Shown here piece by piece: positions 7,590 through 16,858 of a stretch of 64,000 nucleotides of DNA; the first letter of the stretch is position 1, and each line of letters begins with the position of its first letter. This DNA comes from Paraburkholderia oxyphila NBRC 105797 (GTDB taxonomy: Bacteria; Pseudomonadota; Gammaproteobacteria; Burkholderiales; Burkholderiaceae), in contig NZ_BAYD01000027.1 in NCBI RefSeq assembly GCF_000685075.1, positions 1 through 64,000 of the forward strand, read 5' to 3'. Below the pieces are notes generated by a model. That model was not told where the DNA came from and did no database searches. It worked only from the letters and a program-made list of their open reading frames with translations. The translations under genes were made by a program, and so were the position numbers.

Positions 7590-10500
7590 TCAACCCTCCT
7601 GTGCGGGAGGCGCCGCCGGCGGCGGCAATTCCGGTTCGGCTCTGGGCTTCTTGCGCGACGAGAGCGTTTCGAGGCCCCAGAAGAACATCGGAATGAAGAA
7701 GAGCGCGATGAGCGTGGCGCCGAGCATGCCGAAGATCACGCCCGTGCCGAGCGAGCGGCGGCTCGCCGCCGACGCTCCGCTCGCGATGGCGAGCGGCACG
7801 CAGCCCAGAATGAAGGCGAGCGAGGTCATGATGATCGGCCGCAGACGCAGCTTCGCGGCATGCAGCGCCGCCTCGTACGGCGACATGCCTTCCTTCTCGC
7901 GCATTTCCACGGCGAACTCGAAGATCAGAATGGCGTTCTTCGCCGCGAGCGCGATCAGCACGGTCAAGCCGATCTGGAAGTACACATCGTCCTCCATCCC
8001 GCGTATCAGAATGCCGATGAGCGCCCCGAACACCGCGAACGGCACCGCAAGCAGCACGCCGATCGGCAGCGACCATTTTTCGTACTGGGCCGCGAGGATC
8101 AGGAACACCATCAGCAGTGCGAAGCCAAACACCAGACCCGCGGTCGAGCCGGCCGTCTTTTCCTCGTAGGCCTGGCCGCTCCACGCGTAGCTGTAGCCGT
8201 CGCCCAGCACCTCCTTCGCGATCTCCTCCATCGCCGCGATCGCTTCACCCGAGCTGTGGCCGGGCGCGGCATCGCCGGTAATCTTGGCGGCCGGGAAGTT
8301 GTTGAAGCGGTTGACGATGTCCGCGCCGTTGACGAACTTGTAGGTCGTGACGGCCTTGATGGGCACCATGTCGCCGGAACGGTTACGCACGTAGAGCTGC
8401 TGGATGTCGTCCGGCTGGGTGCGGTATTGCGGCTCGGCCTGCACGATCACCTGGAACAGGCGGCTGCCCTTCGGAAACTGGCTCACGTACGAGGAGCCGA
8501 ACATCGTCTGCAGTGCCGAGTAGACGTCCTGCACCGCGACGCCCTGCGATTCGGCGCGCTCGCGGTCCACCTCCACGAGCAACTGCCGCGAGTTCGTGTC
8601 GATGGTCGAGTTGACGCCGCGCAGCGCCGGATTCTGGCGCGCCTTCGCGATGATCTCGCGCACCTTCTGTTCGAGCTGCTGGTAGCTGCCGTCGCCGGTG
8701 CTCTGCGCCCAGAATTCGAAGCCGCCCGTGGTCCCGAGGCCCGGAATCGACGGCGGGTTCAGCGGGATCACCACGCCGTCCTTGAAGCCGGCGAACGCCT
8801 TGTTGGCGGCCGTGATGAGGTCCGCGGCCGTGCCGTCCTTGCCGCGCTCGCCAAAGTCCTTGAGCGTCACGAACAGCGTGCCGGCGTTGGCCTTGTACTG
8901 CGAGTCGATCAGGCTGTAGCCGATCGGCGCGGCCACGGCCTTCACGGCGGGCTGCTTGCTGAACCAGTCTTCGGCGCGCTTCGAAAGATCTCCGGTGCGG
9001 TCGAGGCTCGCGGCATCGGGCAAGATGACGGCGCCCAGCAGATAGCCCTGGTCCTCGACCGGCACGAACGAAGTCGGGATATTCTTGAAGAGCACACCGG
9101 TGGCGAGGCACATCACGACGATCAGCATCACCGAGAGCATCACGCGGCGGATCACCGATTGCACCGCCGTACCGTAGCCGTTGGTGAGCCGCTCGAAGCG
9201 CTCGTTGAACCACGTGAAGAAGCGGTTTTTCCTGTGCTCGCCCGGCTTGAGCAGGATGGCGGCGAGCGCGGGCGAGAGCGTGAGCGCGCAGATGCCCGAG
9301 AGCACCACCGAGACCGCGATGGTCACGGCGAACTGCTTGTAGAGCTGCCCCGTGATGCCCGAGAGGAAGGCCACCGGAATGAACACGGCCAGCAGCACGA
9401 GCACGATGGCCACCACCGGTCCGCTCACTTCGTCCATGGCGCGCTTGGCGGCCTCCTTGGGCGGCAGCTTGAACTCGGTCATGTTGCGCTCGACGTTCTC
9501 GATCACGACGATCGCGTCGTCCACGACGATACCGATCGCCAGCACCATGCCGAACAGCGTGAGCATGTTCACCGAGAAACCGAACGCCAGCATGCCGATG
9601 AACGCGCCGATGATCGACACCGGCACCGCGAGAATCGGCACCAGTGTGGCGCGGAAGCTCTGCAGGAACAGGAACACCACCAGAATCACGAGGATCACGG
9701 CATCGCGCAGCGTCTTCACCACCTCGATGATCGACTCGTGCACGAACTCGGTCGTGTCGAGCGCGATTTCATATTTGAGCCCGGGCGGGAAGCTCTTGTT
9801 CAGCTCGTCGAGGGTCGCGCGCACCTGCTTGGACACCTGCAGCGCATTGGCGCCCGGCTGCTGATAGACCGCGATCAGCGTGGCCGTCTTGCCGTTGTAG
9901 CGCCCGCGCATCGAGTAGTCCTTGGCGCCCAGCTCGGTATGGCCGATGTCCTTGATGCGCACGATCGCCGCGTCGCCGGACTTCGCGCGCAGGATGATGT
10001 TGTCGAAGTCGGCGGGCTCGGTCAGGCGCCCCTTGGTCGCCACCGGGAAGGTTTGCAGCACCGGCCCGTTGGTTGGCGACTGGCCAAGCCGGCCGGCCGA
10101 AAACTGCTGGTTCTGCCCGCTGATTGCGTTCTGCACGTCGGCCACGGTGATGCCGAGCTTGGCCATGCGGTCCGGCTTGACCCACACGCGCATCGCATAG
10201 TCGGCCGAGCCGAGGATCGCCGACTGGTTCGCGCCGGGCAGGCGCTTGATCGCGTCGAGCACGTAGACGTTCGCGTAGTTCGCCACGTACTGCTGGTCGA
10301 AGGTGTTGTCCGGCGAATAGATGGCAATCACCATCATGAACGCCGACGAACGCTTCTGCACCGAGACGCCCTGCGCGGTGACCGCGTCGGGCAGCGTGGG
10401 CAGCGCGAGGTTCACGCGGTTCTGCACGTCCACCTGGGCGAGCGACGGGTCGGTGCCGATGTTGAAGTACGCGGTAAGCGTCATGTTGCCCGTCGAGGAG

Positions 10501-10751
10501 CTCGACGAACTCATGTACATCATGTTGTCGGCGCCGTTCACCTGCTGCTCGATCGGCGCGGCGACGTTCTGCGCGACGATGTCGGCGCTCGCGCCGGGAT
10601 AGGTCGCGCTCACCGTGATCTGCGGCGGCGCGATGTCGGGAAACTGCGCGATCGGCAGATTGAACATGGCCACGAAGCCGGCCACGACAATGATGATCGA
10701 CAAGACCGACGCAAAGATCGGCCGGTCGATAAAGAAGTGAGAGAACTTCAT
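7590..10751 (-). CDS. RND multidrug efflux pump, HAE1 family
   Basis: A 1053-residue inner-membrane proton-driven pump. It starts with FSHFFIDRPIFASVL, the hallmark of HAE1 pumps. It has the GMVLAIGIVVDDAIVVIENV segment with the proton-relay Asp pair in TM4, the VEDQGYLLGAVILPDAASL periplasmic segment, and a second set of helices ending near MFFWGLETL. Length is normal for AcrB-type pumps. It is flanked by its adaptor (3-base gap) and outer-membrane partner (4-base gap), so the three are translated as one operon. The substrate cannot be read directly; drugs, solvents or aromatic compounds are usual. Confidence 0.95.
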   Translation of the reverse strand: MKFSHFFIDRPIFASVLSIIIVVAGFVAMFNLPIAQFPDIAPPQITVSATYPGASADIVAQNVAAPIEQQVNGADNMMYMSSSSSSTGNMTLTAYFNIGTDPSLAQVDVQNRVNLALPTLPDAVTAQGVSVQKRSSAFMMVIAIYSPDNTFDQQYVANYANVYVLDAIKRLPGANQSAILGSADYAMRVWVKPDRMAKLGITVADVQNAISGQNQQFSAGRLGQSPTNGPVLQTFPVATKGRLTEPADFDNIILRAKSGDAAIVRIKDIGHTELGAKDYSMRGRYNGKTATLIAVYQQPGANALQVSKQVRATLDELNKSFPPGLKYEIALDTTEFVHESIIEVVKTLRDAVILVILVVFLFLQSFRATLVPILAVPVSIIGAFIGMLAFGFSVNMLTLFGMVLAIGIVVDDAIVVIENVERNMTEFKLPPKEAAKRAMDEVSGPVVAIVLVLLAVFIPVAFLSGITGQLYKQFAVTIAVSVVLSGICALTLSPALAAILLKPGEHRKNRFFTWFNERFERLTNGYGTAVQSVIRRVMLSVMLIVVMCLATGVLFKNIPTSFVPVEDQGYLLGAVILPDAASLDRTGDLSKRAEDWFSKQPAVKAVAAPIGYSLIDSQYKANAGTLFVTLKDFGERGKDGTAADLITAANKAFAGFKDGVVIPLNPPSIPGLGTTGGFEFWAQSTGDGSYQQLEQKVREIIAKARQNPALRGVNSTIDTNSRQLLVEVDRERAESQGVAVQDVYSALQTMFGSSYVSQFPKGSRLFQVIVQAEPQYRTQPDDIQQLYVRNRSGDMVPIKAVTTYKFVNGADIVNRFNNFPAAKITGDAAPGHSSGEAIAAMEEIAKEVLGDGYSYAWSGQAYEEKTAGSTAGLVFGFALLMVFLILAAQYEKWSLPIGVLLAVPFAVFGALIGILIRGMEDDVYFQIGLTVLIALAAKNAILIFEFAVEMREKEGMSPYEAALHAAKLRLRPIIMTSLAFILGCVPLAIASGASAASRRSLGTGVIFGMLGATLIALFFIPMFFWGLETLSSRKKPRAEPELPPPAAPPAQEG

Positions 10752-10754
10752 CGC

Positions 10755-12398
10755 TCAACCTCCCGCTGCGGGAGAGAGCGTCACGTCCACGCGGCGGGAC
10801 TTTTCGGGCGGGTCGGCGGCCACGATCTTCGCGGGCTTGCGCATGTCGATGCGCGCGTTCTGCACGCCCGCGACGATCAGCGCCGCGCGCACGGTAGCAG
10901 CACGCTCGCGGGCAAGGCGCTCGTTCTGGGCGTAGGAGCCGCTCGAATCGGTATAGCCGGAAATCACGACTTGCGTGCTGGGCGATGCGCTCAGCTGTTG
11001 GGCAACCGCGGCGAGCGCCGTGGCCGATTGCGCGTCGAGGCTCGCGCTGCCCGGTGCGAAGTAAAGCGGCGTGGGCCCGGTCGCGGTGGTCGCTGGCGCC
11101 TGGGTCGCCGCGCCTGCGCCTGCTCCTGCACCGGCCTTCGCGTTTGTGGTGTTTCCGCCGCTTGCCGGCCCACCCGCGCCGGTGCCACCGTTGCCTGCGC
11201 GCTCAGCGCTTGCCCCGCCGGCATCGGCTGCGCCGCCCTGCCCGCCGACATTCACGTCATCGGAGGGCGTGGCCACCAGATTCGCCTTGACCGGCGCGCC
11301 CGGCATCAGCTTGAGCGTGTTGTCGATCACCACGTGATCGCCCGCGTGCAACCCCGAGCTGATCACCCAGTCGTTGCCGTTCCATTCGCCCGTCTCGACC
11401 GCGCGCTGCTGCGCCTTGTCGTCCTTGTCCACGGTCCACACGTACGCGCCGCGCGGCCCTTGCTGCACCGCGACTTGCGGCACCGCCACCGAGTTCGCAC
11501 GTTGCGCGCCCAACAGCTTGATGCGCACGAACTGCCCCGGCCGCAAGCTGCCCTTCGGGTTCGGCACTTCGGCGCGAATCAGATAGGTGCCGGTTTCTTC
11601 GCTCAGCGAAGCATCGGCAAACTTGATATGGCCGCGGGCCGGAAAGACGCTGCCGTCGGCCAGCACGATCACCGCCTCGAGCTCGCCGATTCCCGGCACC
11701 TTGAGCGAACCGTTTTTGGTCTGCGTGCGCAGGCTCAGCATCTCGTTCTCGGAGAGCGAGAAGTTGATCCACATGGGGTCGAGCTTCGCCACGTAGGTGA
11801 GCAGGCTGTTGCTGGCGTCGATATAGGAGCCGTCCTGCTTCTTCGCAAAGCTCGAGAGGCCCGTGACGGGCGCCGTGATGGTGGTATAGCCGAGATTCAG
11901 GCTCGCGCTCGTGACATTGGCGCGGGCCTGCTCGAGCGCGGCGGCGGCGGCCTGCTGCTGGCCGATGGAGTCGTCGAGATCCTTCTGGCTCAGCGCGTTC
12001 TTGGCAGCCAGCGGGCGCACCCGGTTGAGGTTGGCCTGCGCCACGTCGAGCCGCGCCTTCTGTTGCGCATACTCGGCATGCGCGGCGTCCAGCGCGGCCT
12101 GGAACGGCTTGCGGTCCATCTGGAACATCACGTCCCCTTGATGGACCATCGAGCCTTCTTCGTAGATGCGCTTTTCAAGAAAACCGTTGACGCGGGCGCG
12201 AATCTCAACCTGCTGCGAGCTCTCGGTCTGCCCCACGTAGTCGAATACCACCGGCACGTCGCGCAGCGCGACATTGATAACGTCGACATTCACAGGTGGC
12301 CGCGCCGACGCAACAGGCGTCTTGTCGTGGCACGCAGCAGCCCCAACCACCAAACCCAAGGACAAGCACAAACGTGCCATCCGAATTCCACTTGTCAT
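10755..12398 (-). CDS. RND periplasmic adaptor fused to an OmpA-like domain
   Basis: A 547-residue protein. Residues 1-23 are a lipoprotein signal (VGAAAC lipobox). Residues about 30-385 are a standard membrane-fusion adaptor: VEIRARVNGFLEKRIYEEGS, a coiled-coil hairpin, and QQGPRGAYVWTVDKDDKAQ. A Gly/Ala-rich linker (about 385-440) leads to an OmpA-like peptidoglycan-binding domain (about 442-547) with LYFAPGSASLDAQS, ISGYTDSSGSYAQNERLARE and RERAATVRAAL. These include the Asp and Arg that usually contact diaminopimelate. Ordinary adaptors end near residue 400. The start at 12398 has GGAGAAAA upstream. It is the first gene of the operon. Confidence 0.93.
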   Translation of the reverse strand: MTSGIRMARLCLSLGLVVGAAACHDKTPVASARPPVNVDVINVALRDVPVVFDYVGQTESSQQVEIRARVNGFLEKRIYEEGSMVHQGDVMFQMDRKPFQAALDAAHAEYAQQKARLDVAQANLNRVRPLAAKNALSQKDLDDSIGQQQAAAAALEQARANVTSASLNLGYTTITAPVTGLSSFAKKQDGSYIDASNSLLTYVAKLDPMWINFSLSENEMLSLRTQTKNGSLKVPGIGELEAVIVLADGSVFPARGHIKFADASLSEETGTYLIRAEVPNPKGSLRPGQFVRIKLLGAQRANSVAVPQVAVQQGPRGAYVWTVDKDDKAQQRAVETGEWNGNDWVISSGLHAGDHVVIDNTLKLMPGAPVKANLVATPSDDVNVGGQGGAADAGGASAERAGNGGTGAGGPASGGNTTNAKAGAGAGAGAATQAPATTATGPTPLYFAPGSASLDAQSATALAAVAQQLSASPSTQVVISGYTDSSGSYAQNERLARERAATVRAALIVAGVQNARIDMRKPAKIVAADPPEKSRRVDVTLSPAAGG

Positions 12399-12532
12399 GC
12401 ATTTTCTCCGTTATCGACGATCTACGCTGGACCGACGAACTCGAGGCGAATCCGGTCACGCCGGATGTGCTGCGACGCCTGGAAGTTCGGAGCAAAATCT
12501 TACAGTGATTCCCTAAAGTGCACGATCAAGTT

Positions 12533-12561
12533 GGCCGGCAAACCACGCATTTTTGCCGGCC
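12533..12561. repeat. Perfect 10-bp inverted repeat before the efflux operon
   Basis: GGCCGGCAAA (12533-12542) and TTTGCCGGCC (12552-12561) are perfect arms around 9 bases, about 135 bases upstream of the adaptor start. No T-run follows on either strand. It may be an operator for the efflux operon or a hairpin ending the gene at 12690. Confidence 0.5.
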
Positions 12562-12689
12562 ATCAACACTCGATACGCATCGCGAAATAATTAGGCAGAT
12601 AGTTGCGTGCACAGCAACAAATCAGAAGGATCGTATTGCAAACAGTCGATGCACTTCGATGGGCGGCTCGCACCACCCCGTGCCCTGGC

Positions 12690-13031
12690 TTAGCGGCTTC
12701 GTTCGAGCCGCCTGACGGTCCCGAATTCGGCGCCCGGCAGCGTGTGGATCAGCACGGCCATGGCTTCAGGCACGCGCGCGCGTTCGAGCTCGACATGGAG
12801 GCAAGCGAGGTCGCGGCGGCGGTCGATATCGATGGTGTGGATGCCCAATGCATGACCGAGCATCGCGTGCAACACACTACGCGCGAGCTGCGCGTCGCGC
12901 GTGGCGACGCGCACGATCATTTGCACGGTGACAAGGCGCGGCGTCGTGCGACGCCTGTCCATGCCGAGACGCGGCGCAATCGGCATGGATGCCGGAGAGG
13001 AAGCGGGATGATGCGGGAGGAGCGAGGCCAT
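12690..13031 (-). CDS. Hypothetical protein, possible ACT-like fold
   Basis: A protein of about 113 residues. The N-terminal third is Pro/His/Arg-rich and looks poorly structured. The rest (VTVQMIVRVATRDAQLARSV, then GIHTIDIDRRRDLACLHVEL) has the alternating strand/helix pattern of a small ACT-like domain. The fold is inferred only from that pattern. The ATG at 13031 is a guess; earlier in-frame starts exist to 13103 and no clear ribosome site decides. It lies upstream of the efflux operon in the same direction with a 291-base gap that includes a 10-bp dyad. Whether it regulates the pump is unknown. Confidence 0.5.
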   Translation of the reverse strand: MASLLPHHPASSPASMPIAPRLGMDRRRTTPRLVTVQMIVRVATRDAQLARSVLHAMLGHALGIHTIDIDRRRDLACLHVELERARVPEAMAVLIHTLPGAEFGTVRRLERSR

Positions 13032-13224
13032 GTGTGCAATGCGCGCCGCTCTCAGGCACGGCGCGCGTCTTGTTGAACATGGATCGATTCTAGGGAGCGG
13101 CATGCAAACGCCGCGTAAAGATATGCGCGGCGCACGCCAAAAACCTGTAGCGCGCCGCGCGGCCGTATTGGCCTGCTACTTTGGCCGGCTACGCTGGCCT
13201 GTGAATCGGCCAGTCAAGCCTGCC

Positions 13225-14553
13225 TCAGTCGAGCGCCCGGCCCGCCGGTTCGCGGATCAGCGGCAAGGCCAGCAGCGACACGGCTCCGCAGCCGATCAGA
13301 TACCACGCCGGCGCGAGCGGGTTGCCAAACAGTTGAATGAGCCAGGTCGCGAAGAACTGGGCGAAGCCGCCGAAGATCGAAACGCCCACGCAATAGACGA
13401 TGGACATGCCCGTCACGCGGATCGACTGCGGGAACAGCTCGGGCAGCATCACGATGTTAGGCACCGCGGTGAACGCAACGATGGCGCCCAGCCCGGCCAC
13501 CACGGCGAGCACGGCCGGCACCGTGGGCACGGCGTGGATCAGCACGAATGCCGGATAGATCACCACGATCAGCAGCACGCGCGAGTAGCCGAGCACCCGC
13601 TTGCGGCCCAGGCGGTCGGACAGGATGCCGGCGAACGGCGAGCAGGCGGCCGTGACGAGGGCGGCCACGAGCGCCGCGCTCATGCCCACCGACATCGGCA
13701 GGCCGAGTATCTTGATCGCGTAGGTGGACATGTAGAACAGCACGATATAGTTCGCCGCCGTGCCGCCGATGGTCGTGACGACACCCGCGACGAGCGCCGC
13801 GCGATGACGCGAAAAGATCTCGCGCAGCGGACGCGCCGTCTCGGTGACCGGCGCGGCCATGTCCACGGCTTCGGCATGCTCGAGCGTTTCGTCGAGATGG
13901 CGGCGGATGTAGACGCCCACCGGCACGACCAGCATGCCGATCACGAACGGCACGCGCCAGCCCCAGCTCTGCAGCGCCGCGGGCGTGAGCGCCGACGAGA
14001 GCGCCACGCCGAGCAGCGCGCCGCAAACCACGTTGAGCCCCTGGCTCACGAACTGCCAGCTGCCGTAGAAACCGCGCGTGCGGTTGTCGGCGTATTCGAG
14101 CAGCATCGTCGTCGAGGCGCCCACCTCGCCGCCCACCGCGAAGCCTTGCACGAGCCGCGCGAGCACGATCAGGGCCGGCGCCGCGAGGCCGATCTGCGCG
14201 TAGGTGGGTGCGAACGCGATCATCGCGGAGCCGAGCGCCATGAGCCACAGTGTGAGCGTCATGGCCGCCTTGCGGCCCGCGCGGTCAGCGAATGCACCGA
14301 TCATCACGCCACCCAGCGGCCGCACGATGAAACCCACGCCGAAGCTGCCCACCGCGAGCAGCAGTTGATTCAGCGCGCCGTGCACCGGAAAGAACAGCGT
14401 GCCGATGGTCGTCGCAAAAAAGCTGTAGACCGTGAAGTCGAAAAACTCCAGGCCGTTGCCGAGCGTGATCGCGGCGATGGCTTTCGCGCGCGATGCGCGC
14501 GTGTGGCCATGCGCGTCGGCATTCGCCTGGGGTTGCAGCGGGGTGGCGTTCAT
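13225..14553 (-). CDS. MFS transporter, metabolite:H+ symporter (MHS) family
   Basis: A 442-residue, 12-helix inner-membrane transporter. MHS features include GNGLEFFDFTVYSFFATTIG at TM1, the ADRAGRKAAM loop 2-3 motif, and LVQGFAVGGEVGASTTMLLE. The family imports organic acids, citrate, proline-betaine or aromatic acids with protons. The ATG at 14553 is preceded by GAGGAG; a longer frame upstream overlaps the hydrolase and is not protein-like. It lies 23 bases after an M20 amidohydrolase, so the pair likely imports and cleaves an N-acylated compound. Confidence 0.9.
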   Translation of the reverse strand: MNATPLQPQANADAHGHTRASRAKAIAAITLGNGLEFFDFTVYSFFATTIGTLFFPVHGALNQLLLAVGSFGVGFIVRPLGGVMIGAFADRAGRKAAMTLTLWLMALGSAMIAFAPTYAQIGLAAPALIVLARLVQGFAVGGEVGASTTMLLEYADNRTRGFYGSWQFVSQGLNVVCGALLGVALSSALTPAALQSWGWRVPFVIGMLVVPVGVYIRRHLDETLEHAEAVDMAAPVTETARPLREIFSRHRAALVAGVVTTIGGTAANYIVLFYMSTYAIKILGLPMSVGMSAALVAALVTAACSPFAGILSDRLGRKRVLGYSRVLLIVVIYPAFVLIHAVPTVPAVLAVVAGLGAIVAFTAVPNIVMLPELFPQSIRVTGMSIVYCVGVSIFGGFAQFFATWLIQLFGNPLAPAWYLIGCGAVSLLALPLIREPAGRALD

Positions 14554-14576
14554 TGTGGGTCTCCTCTCGACCAGAC

Positions 14577-15752
14577 TCAGGCGCGCAAGAAGCGCTCGGC
14601 GAGCTTCACCCAGTACGCGGCGCCCGTCGCGAGACAATCGTCGTTGAAATCGTAACCGGGGTTGTGGACCATGCAGCCGCCTTCGCCGTCGCCATTGCCG
14701 ATGATCAAATAACTGCCTGCGCACTGCTCGAGCAGGAACGAGAAGTCCTCGCTGCCGGTGAGCGGCGGGAGGTCCTCGATGAGGCCGTCTTCACCGAGCC
14801 AGTCGCGCGCGACGTCTTGCGCAAGCGCGGTCATCTCCGCGTCGTTCACGAGCACCGGATAGCGGCGCTGGTAGTCGATGCGCGCGGTGGCGCCGTAAGC
14901 GCTCGCCTGCGCGTGCACGAGCGTCTTGATGCGCTCTTCGAGCAGGTCGCGCACCTCGGGGCGCAGCGCGCGCACCGAGAGCCGCATCTGCGCGGTCTGC
15001 GGAATCACGTTGGGCGCCTCGCCCGCGTGAATCGCGCCCACCGTGACGATCGCCATGTCGAGCGGCGGCACGTTGCGCGACACGATGGTCTGCAGCGCGA
15101 GCACCACGTTCGCGCACACCACCACGGGGTCGATGGCCTTGTGCGGCACTGCACCATGACCGCCGCGCCCGTCGATGTCGATGATCACCGTGTCCGACGA
15201 CGCCATGAACGGCCCCGGGCGGAAGCCGAGCTTGCCGGTGGGGAAGCCCGGCATGTTGTGCATGGCAAAAACGGCGTCGCAGGGGAAGCGCTCGAAAAGA
15301 CCTTCGTCGAGCATGCGCTTGGCGCCGCCGAGGCCTTCTTCGGCGGGCTGGAAAATGAGATGGAGCGTGCCGTCGAACGAACGCGACTGCGCGAGGTGCT
15401 TGGCCGCCGCGAGCAACATGGCCGTGTGGCCGTCGTGGCCACACGCGTGCATCTTGCCGGGAACACGGCTCGCGTAATCGAGCCCCGTATTTTCCTGGAT
15501 GGGCAGCGCATCCATGTCGGCGCGCAGGCCGAGGCGCTGCGTGCCCGTCCCCACCTTCAGCGTGCCCACGACGCCCGTCCCGCCCAGCCCGCGATGCACA
15601 TCGTAGCCCCATTCGGTGAGCCGCTCCGCGACGAGATCGCTCGTCACGAACTCCTCGAAACCGAGCTCCGGGTGCGCGTGGATCGCGTGGCGCAACGCGA
15701 TCATTTCCTCTTCGATATCCGCGATTGCGGTGGGGATCGCCATGGTGTTCAT
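14577..15752 (-). CDS. M20 family amidohydrolase (hippurate hydrolase-like)
   Basis: A 391-residue zinc hydrolase of the M20D/HipO/AMA group that cleaves N-acyl amino acids or similar amides. Metal-site motifs are RADMDALPIQE and KMHACGHDGHTAM, the catalytic Glu pair is in FQPAEEGLGGA, and the C-terminal His is in LTGSEDFSFLLE with a following GCMVHNPGYDFND. It is cytoplasmic. The start at 15752 has an AGGAGA ribosome site. It is co-transcribed with the MHS transporter and faces a LysR gene across a 123-base divergent promoter. The exact substrate is unknown. Confidence 0.9.
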   Translation of the reverse strand: MNTMAIPTAIADIEEEMIALRHAIHAHPELGFEEFVTSDLVAERLTEWGYDVHRGLGGTGVVGTLKVGTGTQRLGLRADMDALPIQENTGLDYASRVPGKMHACGHDGHTAMLLAAAKHLAQSRSFDGTLHLIFQPAEEGLGGAKRMLDEGLFERFPCDAVFAMHNMPGFPTGKLGFRPGPFMASSDTVIIDIDGRGGHGAVPHKAIDPVVVCANVVLALQTIVSRNVPPLDMAIVTVGAIHAGEAPNVIPQTAQMRLSVRALRPEVRDLLEERIKTLVHAQASAYGATARIDYQRRYPVLVNDAEMTALAQDVARDWLGEDGLIEDLPPLTGSEDFSFLLEQCAGSYLIIGNGDGEGGCMVHNPGYDFNDDCLATGAAYWVKLAERFLRA

Positions 15753-15833
15753 CCGTCGTCTCCTGCGTTCAAGCCATTGATTGCATGACGGTTCAGGATA
15801 ATGACGCCGTTTTGTTCCCGACAGTCCTAAAAT

Positions 15834-15849
15834 GGTTAGCCCGCCAACC
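15834..15849. promoter_or_regulatory. Candidate LysR operator between amidohydrolase and LysR genes
   Basis: GGTTAGCCCGCCAACC is an imperfect dyad (GGTT/AACC arms) in the divergent promoter, about 30 bases ahead of the LysR start. Location and symmetry fit a LysR recognition site, but the sequence is not a textbook T-N11-A box. Confidence 0.3.
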
Positions 15850-15875
15850 GCAGGTTCTCATCCGGGTTTCCCCTT

Positions 15876-16826
15876 ATGAAGTTCCACCAGTTCCGGGCGC
15901 TCGTCGCCATGGCCGACACCGGCAGCATCCGCGCGGCGGCGCGCGCGCTGGGCATTTCTCCGGCGGCCGCCACCAAGGCCGTGCGCGAGCTCGAAGCGGA
16001 GCAGCAGATCGCGCTCGTGACGCGCAACGCGAACGGCATTGCGTTCACCGACGCCGGCCAGGCGCTGCTGGTGCACGCGCGGGCGATCGTGCACCAGATG
16101 TCGCGCGCCCAGGACGAGCTCGACGCGCGGCGCGGCCACGGTGGCGGCAAGCTCTCGATCGGCGTGACGCCCTGGCTCGCGCTCTCGTTCCTGCCCGACG
16201 CCGTGACGCGCTTTCGCGAGCGCATGCCCGGGATGCAACTGGAATTTTATGAAGGACTGCTCAATATCGTGATGCCGCGCCTGCGCGACGGCACGCTCGA
16301 CTTTTCGCTCGGTAAGCCCGGCCTCGCCTCGCTGCATGCCGAATTCGCGCAGACCCCGATCTTCGCCACCGAATCGGCCGTGGTCGTGCGCAAGGGCCAT
16401 CCGCTCGAGCACGCTCAAACGCTCAAGGATCTGCAGGACTGCGAATGGTTGCTCAACTGGGATCCGGCCAGCAAGGAGATGGTCACCGACGACATCTTCC
16501 GCCGCCATGGCCTGCCGCTGCCGCGCACGGTGCATCTCGCGCACTCGTTCGTGGTGGCCATGGGGCTCATCATGAACACCGACATGGCGAGCATCTTTCC
16601 CTGGCCGCTCGTGGAGACACGCTTCGCGCGCGATAACCTGCGCGCGCTTGCGCTTCAGGAGGAAGTGGACCGCACCGTGGTGAGCGTGGTCGCGCGGCGC
16701 GGCGTGCCGCTCTCCGCCGCCGCCGAATGCTTTCTCGCCTGCCTCAAGGAGGCGATCCGCGCGGGCGAAGCCTCCCAGGACCCCGAGCGGCGCCGGCTCT
16801 ACCACTCGCTCGAGCTGCTGATCTGA
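15876..16826 (+). CDS. LysR-type transcriptional regulator
   Basis: A 316-residue LysR regulator. The winged helix-turn-helix spans about residues 4-63 (FHQFRALVAMADTGSIRAAA, then ISPAAATKAVRELEAE). The effector domain starts near residue 92 (LSIGVTPWLALSFLP). It is divergent from the amidohydrolase/MHS operon, the usual arrangement for a LysR protein that controls its neighbour in response to that pathway's substrate. The stop is 32 bases from the convergent end of the BamA-type gene. Confidence 0.9.
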   Translation: MKFHQFRALVAMADTGSIRAAARALGISPAAATKAVRELEAEQQIALVTRNANGIAFTDAGQALLVHARAIVHQMSRAQDELDARRGHGGGKLSIGVTPWLALSFLPDAVTRFRERMPGMQLEFYEGLLNIVMPRLRDGTLDFSLGKPGLASLHAEFAQTPIFATESAVVVRKGHPLEHAQTLKDLQDCEWLLNWDPASKEMVTDDIFRRHGLPLPRTVHLAHSFVVAMGLIMNTDMASIFPWPLVETRFARDNLRALALQEEVDRTVVSVVARRGVPLSAAAECFLACLKEAIRAGEASQDPERRRLYHSLELLI

Positions 16827-16858
16827 AGCGCCCGAGCGGTCGGGCTCGCAGGCCTCTC

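Noticed and set aside
7533..12590. A 1685-codon open frame opposite the RND operon
   Set aside because: It is the shadow of high-GC codon bias across three real genes. The translation is an Arg/His/Gly-rich string with no domain, while the other strand encodes clear efflux proteins.
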